Shown one piece after another: positions 44,906-55,392 of a stretch of DNA of 64,000 nt. The DNA lies in the NCBI RefSeq assembly GCF_036924715.1, contig NZ_JAZHSB010000001.1:2719001-2783000 (forward strand), written 5' to 3'. Below the pieces are notes generated by a model, which searched no databases, was not told the origin of the DNA, and saw only the letters and a program-made list of their open reading frames with translations. Each line of letters opens with the position of its first letter. Position 1 is the first letter of the stretch. Both the position numbers and the translations under genes were made by a program. This stretch comes from Bradyrhizobium sp. AZCC 1721. GTDB lineage: Bacteria; Pseudomonadota; Alphaproteobacteria; Rhizobiales; Xanthobacteraceae.

Positions 44906-45067
44906 GGCGGCGAAGCGATGGGCGGGAATTTTTCCCGGTTTCTTCGGGAAGGAGGACATTTGGGAAGCCCGACCTTTTGCGGCTAGCGCGTGTCGATGTC
45001 TTCTCACTAGTATCGTCCGCATCGAGCCGGCATCGCCAATGCGCCGGAATGTAAGTGGGGTGGGGAT

Positions 45068-47515
45068 ATGGGGGTACGCGTACTGGTGATCGGGACAATC
45101 TCACTGTGCCTGGTTCCCGGGATCGACCGTGCCGAGGCCCAAACCGCATCTGGCGAGAGTGAGGTCTTGCCCGCCATCGAGGTAGTCGCCCCGCCGACAT
45201 CAGCCAGACCAGCGGCTAGACCAGCCCGCGGCAGTACCGCACCTCGAGCCACCCGAAATGTGCGCAGGGTCTATGTTTACCCGACCGCGCCTACGCCGAC
45301 GGCGCGATCGGGAATGGATGTCGATAAGGTACCGGCAGCGATCAACGCCGTAGGCGCCGGGCAAATCGCGCGTACTGACTCGCTGAACATCGCGGATGCA
45401 TTACAGCAACGGGTGCCGGGCATCGTCCTCAGCGATTCGACCGGAAATCCGTTTATGCCCGACGTACAATTTCGAGGTTTCGTTGCATCTCCGGTCTCCG
45501 GTACGCCTCAGGGGCTTGCGGTGTACCAGAACGGGATGCGCATCAATGAAGCGTTCGGCGACACCGTCAATTGGGACTTGATCCCGACCGCTGCGATCAG
45601 GTCGGTCACCGTCGTAACCAACAACCCCGCGTTCGGCCTCAACGCGCTCGGCGGAGCTGTCAACGTATTGATGAAGGATGGCTTCAATTATCAAGGCGCT
45701 GAAATCAATACGATGGGCGGATCTTTCGGACGGATCCAGAGCTCGGCACAGTATGGCAAGCAGATCGACAATTTTTCCGTCTATGGCGCGCTCGAGGGCG
45801 TGCGTGACAATGGCTATCGCAATTTTTCGGAGTCGGCGATTCGCCGGTTTTACGGCGATGTCGGTTATCGGACCGACGGCAGTGAGTTTCACCTCAACGT
45901 GGGCGTCGCCAAGAACAATTTCGGCGCGGCGGCGGCTGTTCCAGTTGAGCTGCTCCAGAGATATTGGGGGGCGACCTATACGACGCCGCAGACTACCGAC
46001 AACCGCGTTGCCTACGCCAATCTGACCGGAAAGGTCGAGGTGACGCCGACCTGGACGATCGAAGGCTCGGCGCGCGTCCGGGCATTCCGGCAGAAGACGG
46101 TGGACGGAAACCCGACCGAGACGGCGCCGTGTGACGCCGATCCAATGCTGCTTTGCTTCAACGAGGACAACACCACGCCGGGAGCGCCGGCGAACGGCCT
46201 CAACGGAGTCCAGCTTGCAAATCCATTCCCCGCTGACTCGGTACTGGGCCAGATCGACCGTACAACGACCCGTTCGACGACGACTGGCGCAACGCTGCAG
46301 GCAACCAACACCGACCAGTTGTTCGAACATAACAACCAGTTCATGGTTGGCGCCAGTTTCGACTCCGGCGTTACCCGCTTCGGGGCCAGCGCGGAACTGG
46401 GCACGATCGGCTCGAACTACGTCGTCAGCGGCAGCGGCATATTTCTCGGGCGGTCTGGCGAGCCTGTATCCATCGGCCCGGTCTCGCTCCGCGCCACCAA
46501 CCGGTACACCGGCCTCTATGCGCTCGACACATTCGACGTGACGGACGCGTTCTCTGTCTCGGGCGGCGGCCGGTTCAACTATGCAAACATCGTCCTTCAG
46601 GATCTGATCGGCACTGACCTCAACGGCAATCACACGTTCAGTCGCTTCAATCCGATGATTGGCGGCACCTACAAGATCACGCCGGGCTTGACGGCCTATG
46701 CTGGATATTCCGAAGCTAATCGCGCGCCGACGCCCTTGGAGCTCGCATGCGCCGACCCTTCGCGCCCCTGTATCGCTGCGGCATTCCTGATCGCGGACCC
46801 GCCGCTGAAACAGGTCGTCTCCCGCACCATAGAGGCAGGTTTCCGCGGAACGAAGGAGCTGAATATCGGAACACTCGGGTGGAAAGTCGGCGCGTTCCGC
46901 GCCACCAATGCCGATGACATCCTGGCGATTCCGAGCCCGGACTTGCAGGGATTTGGCTATTTCCAGAACGTGGGGAGCACGCGGCGCCAAGGTATCGAGG
47001 CTCAGGTCAATCTGACGTCGAAGACGCTGCAACTTTATGCCAGTTATGCCCTCGTGGATGCGCGCTTCCTCGATCCCCTGACGCTCAACTCCCACAGCCC
47101 GTTCGCCGATGCCGACGGGAATATCCAGGTTCTGCCGGGCAATCGCATTCCGGCGATACCACGCAACCGGGTCAAGGTTGGCATCGACTATTCGGTCACG
47201 GACGCCTTCAAGGTCGGTGGCGATGCATTGTTCGTCGGCAGCCAGTATTTTGTCGGCGATGAATCCAACCAGGCAGCCCGGCTGCCAGGGTATTCCGTTT
47301 TCAACGTGCACGCCTCGTATCAGATCAACAAGACGTTCCAGCTCTATGCCCGCGTCGACAACATCTTGGACCACCGCTATGCGGTTTACGGGACGTTCTT
47401 CGAGACCGGTGATGTGCCCAATTTCACCAACGGCGGCCAGGACTTTACCGACGCCCGCTCGGTCAGTCCGGCCCGGCCGCGCGCCTTTTACGCGGGCCTG
47501 AAGGCAACCTTCTAG
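45068..47515 (+). CDS. TonB-dependent receptor, candidate lanthanophore/metal receptor
   Basis: 815 residues. Signal peptide ending near DRAEAQ, a proline/alanine-rich linker, a plug domain (VPAAINAVGAGQIARTDSLN, shortened; FGLNALGGAVNV) and a C-terminal 22-strand barrel ending in AFYAGLKATF with terminal Phe. Between the FlhRS-like pair and xoxF, it is placed as LutH is in methylotrophs, so lanthanide-chelate uptake is a good hypothesis; iron or another ligand cannot be excluded. Confidence 0.88.
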   Translation: MGVRVLVIGTISLCLVPGIDRAEAQTASGESEVLPAIEVVAPPTSARPAARPARGSTAPRATRNVRRVYVYPTAPTPTARSGMDVDKVPAAINAVGAGQIARTDSLNIADALQQRVPGIVLSDSTGNPFMPDVQFRGFVASPVSGTPQGLAVYQNGMRINEAFGDTVNWDLIPTAAIRSVTVVTNNPAFGLNALGGAVNVLMKDGFNYQGAEINTMGGSFGRIQSSAQYGKQIDNFSVYGALEGVRDNGYRNFSESAIRRFYGDVGYRTDGSEFHLNVGVAKNNFGAAAAVPVELLQRYWGATYTTPQTTDNRVAYANLTGKVEVTPTWTIEGSARVRAFRQKTVDGNPTETAPCDADPMLLCFNEDNTTPGAPANGLNGVQLANPFPADSVLGQIDRTTTRSTTTGATLQATNTDQLFEHNNQFMVGASFDSGVTRFGASAELGTIGSNYVVSGSGIFLGRSGEPVSIGPVSLRATNRYTGLYALDTFDVTDAFSVSGGGRFNYANIVLQDLIGTDLNGNHTFSRFNPMIGGTYKITPGLTAYAGYSEANRAPTPLELACADPSRPCIAAAFLIADPPLKQVVSRTIEAGFRGTKELNIGTLGWKVGAFRATNADDILAIPSPDLQGFGYFQNVGSTRRQGIEAQVNLTSKTLQLYASYALVDARFLDPLTLNSHSPFADADGNIQVLPGNRIPAIPRNRVKVGIDYSVTDAFKVGGDALFVGSQYFVGDESNQAARLPGYSVFNVHASYQINKTFQLYARVDNILDHRYAVYGTFFETGDVPNFTNGGQDFTDARSVSPARPRAFYAGLKATF

Positions 47516-47549
47516 AGAGCGGGAGGCGCAAAGGCGGCTCAGCGAAGAT

Positions 47550-47573
47550 GCGCGGCTGTTCAGCTTGCCGCGC
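47550..47573. terminator. Hairpin between TonB receptor and AraC gene
   Basis: GCGCGGC (47550-47556) and GCCGCGC (47567-47573) form a perfect 7-bp stem with a 10-base loop in the convergent gap. No U-tract, so termination is uncertain. Confidence 0.4.
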
Positions 47574-47589
47574 CACCGGGATGTTCTCG

Positions 47590-48558
47590 TCAGGAAACAT
47601 CCGGCGACGGATCGACGCAGTGCGCCTTGTGGATCGCGGACGGAACGAAGCCAAAATGCTTCCGGAACACACGGCTGAAGTGCGACGAACTCGAAAAGCC
47701 CCACGAAAATGCGACATCGGTGATCGTCTTGCCGTGTTGGGTCTCCAGCTCCTGCCGGCAGTGCAGCAGTCTCGCCCGCCAGATGTAATCGCTGACGGTC
47801 ATGCCCTTGTCGCTGAACAGCATGTGCAGATAGCGCTTGGTGCAGCCCAATGCCGCGGAGATCTGGTCGATGCAAAGATCCGGGTCGCGCAAATGTTCGC
47901 GGATGAAGGCTTGCGCGCGAATGTACATCGCTTCGGGACCGACGCGATCGAACATCGTGTCGGCCTCGCGCAGCGGTAACAGCAAGAGATCGATGAGCGA
48001 ATCGGCGACGCCGATGGCGTTGTGAGGCGACAGTCGCTTTGCTTCATCAAACGCGGTGTGCACGAAGTCATAGGCGATGCGGCCGGTGCCGTTTCGCGCG
48101 GAGAGCTTGCAAGGCAACATCTTCGCCGTGCGGAAGCCGCGCTCGTGGAGCAGCTCCTTCGGGACAATCACAACCTCGTGCCGGGTCAATGAGGGGCTCA
48201 CGATCGTGTGCGGACAGGAGACGTCATAGGCAAGACAATCGCCGGGCATGATGTCGATGCGGCGGCCGTTCTGTTCGAAATGCGAGATGCCGTAGGTCTG
48301 GAACAGTATCTTGACGTAGGGATGTTCGCTCAGCTTTGTGCCCGAGATCGTATGCGCGATACGATGCTGGCTCGCCTCGATCTGACAGAGTTTGAGCTGC
48401 GAGACGGTCGTGTAATTTATCCGTCCCTCCAGCGAGGAACCTTCCAGCGGATCGACATCAAACTGGCCGCATAGATCGGTCAGTGCGTCTGACCAAGTTT
48501 GGATCTGCTTCTTCGGCGCCAACCCGGAAGTGCTGAGTGAACGAACTGTATCAGGCAT
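47590..48558 (-). CDS. AraC-family transcriptional regulator, candidate xoxF/pqqA activator
   Basis: 322 residues: an AraC_binding_2-like sensor (about 30-200) and a C-terminal double helix-turn-helix (CIDQISAALGCTKRYLHMLF; then ITDVAFSWGFSSSSHFSRVF). It is divergent from xoxF. AraC proteins often bind direct repeats with a 21-bp period, exactly the arrangement found upstream of xoxF and pqqA, so it is the leading candidate for the factor that reads them. Confidence 0.88.
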   Translation of the reverse strand: MPDTVRSLSTSGLAPKKQIQTWSDALTDLCGQFDVDPLEGSSLEGRINYTTVSQLKLCQIEASQHRIAHTISGTKLSEHPYVKILFQTYGISHFEQNGRRIDIMPGDCLAYDVSCPHTIVSPSLTRHEVVIVPKELLHERGFRTAKMLPCKLSARNGTGRIAYDFVHTAFDEAKRLSPHNAIGVADSLIDLLLLPLREADTMFDRVGPEAMYIRAQAFIREHLRDPDLCIDQISAALGCTKRYLHMLFSDKGMTVSDYIWRARLLHCRQELETQHGKTITDVAFSWGFSSSSHFSRVFRKHFGFVPSAIHKAHCVDPSPDVS

Positions 48559-48970
48559 TGCCCAGCCACCGATTTGAGAACAGACTGCTACCTCCGCCGA
48601 GGCGTCGGTCAGATGGTCGCGACATTTGGCCCCAATTTAGGCAGTCGTCAGGAAGCGCGCAGATTCTTCCCAATATCCCTTTGACAATCCTCCAACTTAG
48701 TTTCGGCGGCGTCAAGGGAAACCTAGACCGAGAGTCGCGCAGGGAAGGCCATGGGAACACGCCCACGGCATCATGCTTCGCAGCATCACGAGAGCCGAAA
48801 CAGCGCGTCCAGCGCGAAATTAAAAAATTCAGTTGGGTTTCGCTATTGAGCAAACCCGCTTCGCTCTTGGGCAAGTTTCCCATCTCCGGGCGGGATAGGA
48901 ATAGGGACCAATAATGGAAGAATGGGCCGTTTCGGCGGAAACCCAAAACTCGTATCCTGGAGGAAACACT
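48559..48970. promoter_or_regulatory. xoxF upstream region with paired 21-bp-period repeats
   Basis: 412 bases without a gene between araC and xoxF. TTCGCTATTGAGCAA (48839-48853) and TTCGCTCTTGGGCAA (48860-48874) are direct repeats spaced 21 bases; the second is the exact reverse complement of 27829-27843 before pqqA. They lie about 97 bases ahead of the xoxF ATG. xoxF has a strong ribosome site GGAGGAA (48959-48965). No reliable -35/-10 pair could be chosen by eye. Confidence 0.72.
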
Positions 48971-50774
48971 ATGCGCAAGGTGCTATCCGCAGCCTGTCTT
49001 GGCGCTATGGCGACATTCGTTGTCGGCGTCGCATACGCCAACGAAGAACTGATCAAGATGTCGCAGAACCCAAAGGACTGGGTGCAGCCGGCCGGCGACT
49101 ACGCCAACACACGTTACTCGAAGCTTAACCAGATCAACGCATCCAACGTCGGCAAGCTTCAGGTCGCCTGGACCTTCTCGACCGGCGTGCTGCGCGGCCA
49201 CGAAGGCGGCCCGCTCATCATCGGCAACATGATGTACGTCCATACGCCGTTCCCGAACAAGGTCTATGCTCTTGACCTTTCGCAGGACAACAAGATCGTC
49301 TGGAAGTACGAGCCGAAGCAGGATCCGAACGTCATTCCGGTGATGTGCTGCGACACGGTGAATCGCGGCGTGGCCTATGGCGACGGCAAGATCTTCCTGC
49401 ATCAGGCCGACACCACCTTGGTCGCCCTCGATGCCAAGACCGGGCAGGTCGCTTGGAGCGTCAAGAATGGAGATCCGGGTAAAGGCGCTACCGGTACCCT
49501 CCTCGCCGCTGGTCGTCAAGGACAAGGTTCTGATCGGCATTTCAGGCGGCGAGTTTGGCGTGCAGTGTCACGTCACGGCCTATGACCTCAAGAGCGGCAA
49601 GCAGGTATGGCGCGCCTTCTCTGAGGGGCCGGACGATCAGATCATGTTCGATGAGAAGACCACCGAGCACGGCAAGCCGGTCGGCAAGGACTCGAGCATC
49701 AAGACCTGGCAGGGCGATCAGTGGAAGATCGGCGGCGGCTGCACATGGGGCTGGATGTCCTATGATCCAAGTCTGAACCTCGTCTATTACGGTTCGGGCA
49801 ACCCCTCGACCTGGAACCCGAAGCAGCGTCCGGGTGACAACAAATGGTCGATGACCGTTTTCGCCCGCAATGCAGATACTGGCGTTGCGCGCTGGGTCTA
49901 TCAGATGACGCCCCATGACGAGTGGGACTATGACGGCGTCAACGAAATGATTCTCAGCGACCAGAACGTCAACGGCCAGGAGCGCAAGCTGCTGACCCAT
50001 TTCGATCGCAACGGTTTGGCTTACACGATGGACCGTGCCACCGGCGAACTTCTGGTAGCCGAGAAGTACGATCCCAAAGTGAACTGGACCACCGGCGTCG
50101 ACATGAACAAGAGCTCGCCGACTTATGGTCGTCCCAAGGTCGTCGATCAGTATTCGACGGAGAAGGGTGGCGAGGACAAGAACACCAAGGGTATCTGCCC
50201 GGCCGCGCTCGGCACCAAGGACCAACAGCCGGCAGCCTATTCGCCCGATACGCAACTGTTCTATGTTCCGACCAACCACGTCTGTATGGACTATGAGCCG
50301 TTCAAGGTGAGCTACACCGCGGGTCAGCCCTATGTTGGGGCAACGCTCTCGATGTATCCGCCCCAAGGCGAAAGCCATATGGGCAACTTCATCGCCTGGG
50401 ACAACAAGACCGGCAAGATCGTGTGGTCGAACAAGGAGCCGTTCTCGGTGTGGTCAGGTGCGCTCGCTACCGCTGGCGGCGTGGTGTTCTACGGAACGCT
50501 CGAAGGTTACCTCAAGGCGGTCGATGCCAAGACGGGCAAGGAGCTCTACAAGTTCAAGACCCCGTCCGGTATCATCGGTAACATCAACACCTATGAGCAG
50601 GGCGGCAGGCAGTATGTTGCAGTGCTGTCCGGTGTTGGCGGCTGGGCGGGTATCGGCCTTGCCGCAGGTCTGACCGAGCCAACTGAAGGCCTCGGCGCAG
50701 TCGGTGGCTACGCCGCGCTGGCCAACTACACCGCGCTCGGCGGCACGCTCACGGTGTTCGCGCTGCCGCAGTAA
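48971..50774 (+). pseudogene. xoxF: xoxF, lanthanide-dependent methanol dehydrogenase, interrupted by a +1 frameshift
   Basis: The frame from ATG 48971 runs through the signal peptide (ending VAYANEE) and the vicinal-cysteine [10 protein letters not shown], then is lost at the CCC run 49497-49499; reading resumes in the next frame as [17 protein letters not shown] and continues to 50774. Removing one C restores a protein of about 600 residues, the usual XoxF size. The lanthanide signature is present: [11 protein letters not shown], with Asp two residues after the catalytic Asp. Everything else looks intact, so this is either a sequencing error or a recent mutation. It is followed by xoxG. Confidence 0.9.
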
Positions 50775-50788
50775 GTGCTAACTTCGTT

Positions 50789-50816
50789 CCGACGCGTGGC
50801 TCGTGCCACGCGTCGG
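50789..50816 (+). terminator. Strong hairpin between xoxF and xoxG
   Basis: A perfect 12-bp stem, CCGACGCGTGGC (50789-50800) with GCCACGCGTCGG (50805-50816), closed by TCGT. It starts 14 bases after the xoxF stop and is followed by TTCGTCTG rather than a T-run. It may protect the abundant xoxF mRNA and reduce read-through into xoxG. Confidence 0.7.
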
Positions 50817-50848
50817 TTCGTCTGCCATCGAATATTGAGGACAATCTC

Positions 50849-51355
50849 TTGCGTATAATCTGGTTGTTGGCGGCCACTCTCGTTTTGATGGCCTCCGGAA
50901 AGCTCGTTCTAGCCGATGACGCGGTCGATCCGAAGGCCGTCAAGTCCGAGGACGGAAAGTATCTCGACAAGGAAGGCAGTCCTACCTTCAATGTCGGAGC
51001 CGACGGTACCGTCGATTGGTACACTTATTCGGGATTTCGTCGCTATCATTCGGAATGCCATGTCTGCCATGGCCCTGACGGGATGGGGTCGACCTACGCG
51101 CCGGCGCTAAAGGATTCGCTGAAGACGATGAGCTACGGCGACTTTGTCGGGGTCGTCGCGAGCGGCCGCAAGAACGGCAACTCCGTCATGCCAGCCCTCG
51201 GCGACAACCCCAATGTCGCCTGCTACATGGACGACTTTTATGTGTATCTGCGCGCCCGCGCCCATGATGCCGTCGGGCGCGTTCGTCCCGCCAAGAAGGA
51301 AGACAAGCCCGACGCGTACACCGAGACAGAAAAGTCCTGCATGGGAAGCAAGTGA
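50849..51355 (+). CDS. xoxG: Cytochrome c XoxG, electron acceptor of XoxF
   Basis: 168 residues starting at TTG 50849, 6 bases after GAGGAC; no ATG gives a proper signal peptide (ending KLVLADD). One haem site, CHVCH (about residue 70), with MPALGDNPNVACYMDDFYVYL supplying the probable Met ligand. An additional cysteine pair (ACYMDD and KSCMGSK) may form a disulphide. Directly downstream of xoxF. Confidence 0.9.
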   Translation: MRIIWLLAATLVLMASGKLVLADDAVDPKAVKSEDGKYLDKEGSPTFNVGADGTVDWYTYSGFRRYHSECHVCHGPDGMGSTYAPALKDSLKTMSYGDFVGVVASGRKNGNSVMPALGDNPNVACYMDDFYVYLRARAHDAVGRVRPAKKEDKPDAYTETEKSCMGSK

Positions 51356-51406
51356 TCATGCCGAACATGCGAGGTTCACGTCCTGGTACGTCCGTGCAGC
51401 GATTTG

Positions 51407-51452
51407 AAAAGCAAATGTGGAGCTTAAGATAAAAGCAAATGTGGAGCTTAAG

Positions 51453-51454
<2 letters not shown>
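51407..51454 (+). repeat. Perfect 24-bp tandem duplication across the start of the formaldehyde dehydrogenase gene
   Basis: 51407-51430 and 51431-51454 are identical, each beginning AAAAGCAAATGTGGAGC and ending TTAAGAT. The second copy supplies the ribosome site GGAG (51443-51446) and the first two bases of the ATG; the first copy repeats the site 24 bases earlier with GTG 51417 in frame. Eight codons are duplicated, so both starts read the same frame. Confidence 0.92.
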
Positions 51455-52559
<1,105 letters not shown>

Positions 52560-52593
52560 ATCGGGGAACTTCAAGCACAAGGAGGATAGGCCT

Positions 52594-53163
52594 ATGACTG
52601 TTCATATCCACCCATCGATTGACAGCGGCGTAAAGCAGGGGACTGGCAACTTCGCCGGCGGCACCCTGGTCTGCAAATGCCAAGACAAGCCGGTCAAGGT
52701 CGCCATCAAGGGCGACGTGGCCCACAACCACGCCTGCGGCTGTACCAAATGCTGGAAGCCCGAGGGGGCGATCTTCTCCGTCGTCGCCGTCGTCCCGCGC
52801 GACAATGTGAATGTAGTCGAGAACGGCGACAAGCTGCAGATCGTCGACCAGGCGGCGGCAATTCAGCGTTATGCCTGCAGGGCCTGCGGTACGCATATGT
52901 ACGGTCGGATCGAGAACACGGGGCATCCGTTCTATGGGCTCGACTTCATCCATCCCGAACTGTTCCAGGAAGGCGGATGGGCAGCTCCTGGGTTTGCCGC
53001 GTTCGTGTCGTCCGTGCTGGAGTCCGGTGTTCAGCCCGGTGAGATGGATGGCATCAGGGCCCGGCTGAAGGAACTTGGACTGGAGCCGTATGATTGTCTG
53101 TCGCCGCCCTTGATGGATGCGATCTCGAGCCACGTAGCCAAGTCCAAGGCCAGGGCTGCTTGA
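52594..53163 (+). CDS. gfa: Glutathione-dependent formaldehyde-activating enzyme
   Basis: 189 residues from ATG 52594 after AAGGAGG. Zinc and structural cysteines are intact: [21 protein letters not shown] and [12 protein letters not shown]. Gfa speeds the reaction of formaldehyde with glutathione, feeding the dehydrogenase encoded directly upstream. It completes the C1 pathway started by XoxF. Confidence 0.95.
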   Translation: MTVHIHPSIDSGVKQGTGNFAGGTLVCKCQDKPVKVAIKGDVAHNHACGCTKCWKPEGAIFSVVAVVPRDNVNVVENGDKLQIVDQAAAIQRYACRACGTHMYGRIENTGHPFYGLDFIHPELFQEGGWAAPGFAAFVSSVLESGVQPGEMDGIRARLKELGLEPYDCLSPPLMDAISSHVAKSKARAA

Positions 53164-53199
53164 ATAAGGCAGCTTGAACAGGGCGGCTTGGACGGGCGC
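53158..53199 (+). repeat. Imperfect 14-bp tandem repeats after gfa
   Basis: GCTTGA at 53158 and 53172 and GCTTGG at 53186 head three imperfect 14-base units that begin in the last gfa codon. Small and probably a replication slippage product. Confidence 0.5.
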
Positions 53200-53603
53200 C
53201 AGCCTGAGCTCGCGCGATACCAAACAAAGTTGCGCTGATGGCGGTCGCCGTCGGCGCAACCGCGCTCTGAGAGTACGGCGGGGCGGTCCCATGCCTTTCC
53301 GTTGGGCCGACAGGTGAGCAGGCCTGCCGGCCTCTAGTCGCTCGGCGATCGGGCCGGCGGTGCGTCCCGCGCCTAATTCCCAGACATCGAAGTCTTCGCG
53401 CAGTCGCCATGCGACATGGTTGTTGCAGGGCGTGCAATCGGCTGCACTTGACCGATCGTCTGATTTTGCATGCTGCGGTGCGGTGGCCTTGTCATGGCGG
53501 CCGCGATGCTGGAGACGGACATTCCCCGGGAGGTGTTGACCCATTGAGCGGTTCCCTTCTATGGACGGTGCTGACCGCATAGATGCTCGCGAGGATTCCC
53601 ACG
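53164..53603. other. Intergenic region gfa / FAH-family gene
   Basis: 440 bases. Apart from the short repeats at its start, I see no gene, terminator with a T-run or operator. A minus-strand open frame crosses it into gfa but resembles nothing and is probably chance. It separates the C1 island from the genes that follow. Confidence 0.5.
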
Positions 53604-54800
53604 ATGCCAATCGTCACAGACGCCGCCTTCATTCTGCCCGACGATTTCGCCGGTGCCGCGCTGATGGGGCGCGTCTGGCGTCCCGATCTTGCCGGCCCGT
53701 CGGTGGTCGCGATCCGCCAGGACGGCGTGTTCGACATCACCGAGGACTTCCCCACCGCCAGCGAGCTTGCCGCTGCTGCCGATCCGGCCGGGGCGCTGCG
53801 CGCCGCGCGTGGCGAGCGCCTTGGCGCACTGCAGGATCTCCTAGACAACACGCCGCCCGACACCCGCGATCCGACCAGGCCATGGCTGCTCGCCCCGATC
53901 GATTTGCAGGTGATCAAGGCTGCCGGCGTCACGTTCGCCGTGTCGATGCTGGAGCGAGTGATCGAGGAGCGGGCACGCGGCAATCCGGATTCGGCCGAGG
54001 CGATCCGGGCCGAGGTGACGCGGATCGTCGGCACCGACCTGTCGCAACTGAAGCCGGGCTCGGCCGAAGCGCAGCATGTGAAGGACGTGCTGGTTTCCCA
54101 GAACGCCTGGAGCCAGTATCTCGAGGTCGGCATCGGGCCAGACGCCGAGGTGTTTACCAAGGCGCCCGTGCTGTCGGCGGTCGGTACATGCGTGGATGCG
54201 GGCCTGCATCCGAAATCGACCTGGAATAATCCGGAGCCGGAGGTCGTGCTGGTGGTGGCGAGCGATGGGCGCATCGTTGGCGCCACGCTCGGCAACGATG
54301 TCAATCTGCGCGACTTCGAGGGGCGTTCGGCGCTGCTCCTGTCCAAGGCAAAGGACAACAACGCCTCCTGCGCCATCGGGCCGTTCGTGCGGTTCTTCGA
54401 CGCGAGCTTCACGCTCGATGACGTGCGGAGAATGGAAATTTCGCTGGAGGTGAAGGGGCCGGAAGGCTTCGTCCTGCACGGCGCATCCTCGCTGACTCAG
54501 ATCAGCCGCGACCCGGCCGACATCGTCGGGCAGACGATTAACGAGAACCATCAATATCCCGATGGCTTTGTGCTGTTCCTCGGCACGATGTTCGCGCCGA
54601 TCCAGGATCGTGCCGCGAAGGGACAGGGGTTCACCCATGTCGAAGGCGATTTGGTGACGGTCGCCACGCCGAAACTAGGCCGGCTGACCAACCGGATGCG
54701 TCACAGCGGCGATTGCGAGCCCTGGCAGTTCGGCTTGGCCGATCTCTTCGCCGCATTGATGCGCCGTAAGGGCGCCGCCCGAAGCAGCAATAGCAGATAG
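53604..54800 (+). CDS. Fumarylacetoacetate hydrolase-family protein (XylX/AraD-like dehydratase candidate)
   Basis: 398 residues from ATG 53604, 8 bases after GAGGA; ATG 53583 is in frame. FAH-fold metal residues: EPEVVLVVASDG, GNDVNLRDFEG, LSKAKDNNASCAIGPFV. Size and motifs match the long FAH subgroup that dehydrates 2-keto-3-deoxy-pentonates. It would complement the sugar 1-dehydrogenase and lactonase at the window start, but no other sugar gene is next to it. Confidence 0.8.
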   Translation: MPIVTDAAFILPDDFAGAALMGRVWRPDLAGPSVVAIRQDGVFDITEDFPTASELAAAADPAGALRAARGERLGALQDLLDNTPPDTRDPTRPWLLAPIDLQVIKAAGVTFAVSMLERVIEERARGNPDSAEAIRAEVTRIVGTDLSQLKPGSAEAQHVKDVLVSQNAWSQYLEVGIGPDAEVFTKAPVLSAVGTCVDAGLHPKSTWNNPEPEVVLVVASDGRIVGATLGNDVNLRDFEGRSALLLSKAKDNNASCAIGPFVRFFDASFTLDDVRRMEISLEVKGPEGFVLHGASSLTQISRDPADIVGQTINENHQYPDGFVLFLGTMFAPIQDRAAKGQGFTHVEGDLVTVATPKLGRLTNRMRHSGDCEPWQFGLADLFAALMRRKGAARSSNSR

Positions 54801-54815
54801 AAACGGACTGGGAAT

Positions 54816-55166
54816 CTATGCGCAAGTGGGCAGGAAGATAGTCGGCAGGATCGTCCACGCGATCCCAAGAAGCGAAAGCAGGATCAGAAGGTGTGATACG
54901 CCACGCAGGAACCGAGAGCTGCCGAGGCTCTGGGTGGGCCGGGCACTACCGCGATGGAGCGTCCATGCCGTCAGGAGGAGGGCGGTTAAAGCTGCGGCAG
55001 TGGCAAGAGTAATCGTCCAGGCCATCATGGTAGCCGCTGCGGCCACTGGTCCAATGCAGATCAGCGCTTCGGTGGCGTAGACGGTCGTCAGATGCAGAAA
55101 CCAGATAAGGGGCGGAGCAAGCACCTGCAGAAGATTGCCAAGGGATGGCTTGATAGTGTCGCTCAT
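54816..55166 (-). CDS. Small membrane protein, four helices
   Basis: 116 residues from ATG 55166, which overlaps the upstream stop. Hydrophobic segments at about 12-30, 38-70 (two) and 88-112. It is the last gene of a three-gene minus-strand operon whose first member is CtaG-like, so it may relate to a terminal oxidase; no oxidase subunits are nearby. No family recognised. Confidence 0.65.
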   Translation of the reverse strand: MSDTIKPSLGNLLQVLAPPLIWFLHLTTVYATEALICIGPVAAAATMMAWTITLATAAALTALLLTAWTLHRGSARPTQSLGSSRFLRGVSHLLILLSLLGIAWTILPTIFLPTCA

Positions 55167-55390
55167 CCTGCAAGCCTCGGAAATCCGTGCACGAGGAGAA
55201 GCCCCAGCAGGCCGGAATTGCGCATTCCGAATGTAAGAATGGCGTTGGTCAGCGCGAAGTGGCCCCGACTTGCCGCAACGCTGTAAAGACCGGACCATGC
55301 GAAGAGAAAGCCGCCGAGCGCGATTGCGATCAGGCCATAGAGAATGAAACGGATGGTTCGTATCAGGCGTGGGCGTGAAACAAGGGGCAT
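55163..55390 (-). CDS. Small membrane protein
   Basis: 75 residues with two hydrophobic segments (RFILYGLIAIALGGFLFAW and ILTFGMRNSGLLGLLLVHG) and a basic N terminus. Overlaps the 116-residue gene downstream by 4 bases and lies 2 bases after the CtaG-like gene, so it is co-transcribed. Function unknown. Confidence 0.62.
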   Translation of the reverse strand: MPLVSRPRLIRTIRFILYGLIAIALGGFLFAWSGLYSVAASRGHFALTNAILTFGMRNSGLLGLLLVHGFPRLAG

Positions 55391-55392
55391 CG

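Noticed and set aside
45401..47875. 824-codon open frame on the minus strand opposite the TonB receptor
   Set aside because: No signal peptide, domain or ribosome site; composition is that of a codon-bias shadow, while the plus strand encodes a complete receptor.
48680..48712. TTTGACA hexamer as the xoxF -35 element
   Set aside because: No acceptable -10 at 16-18 bases, and it lies upstream of the paired repeats.
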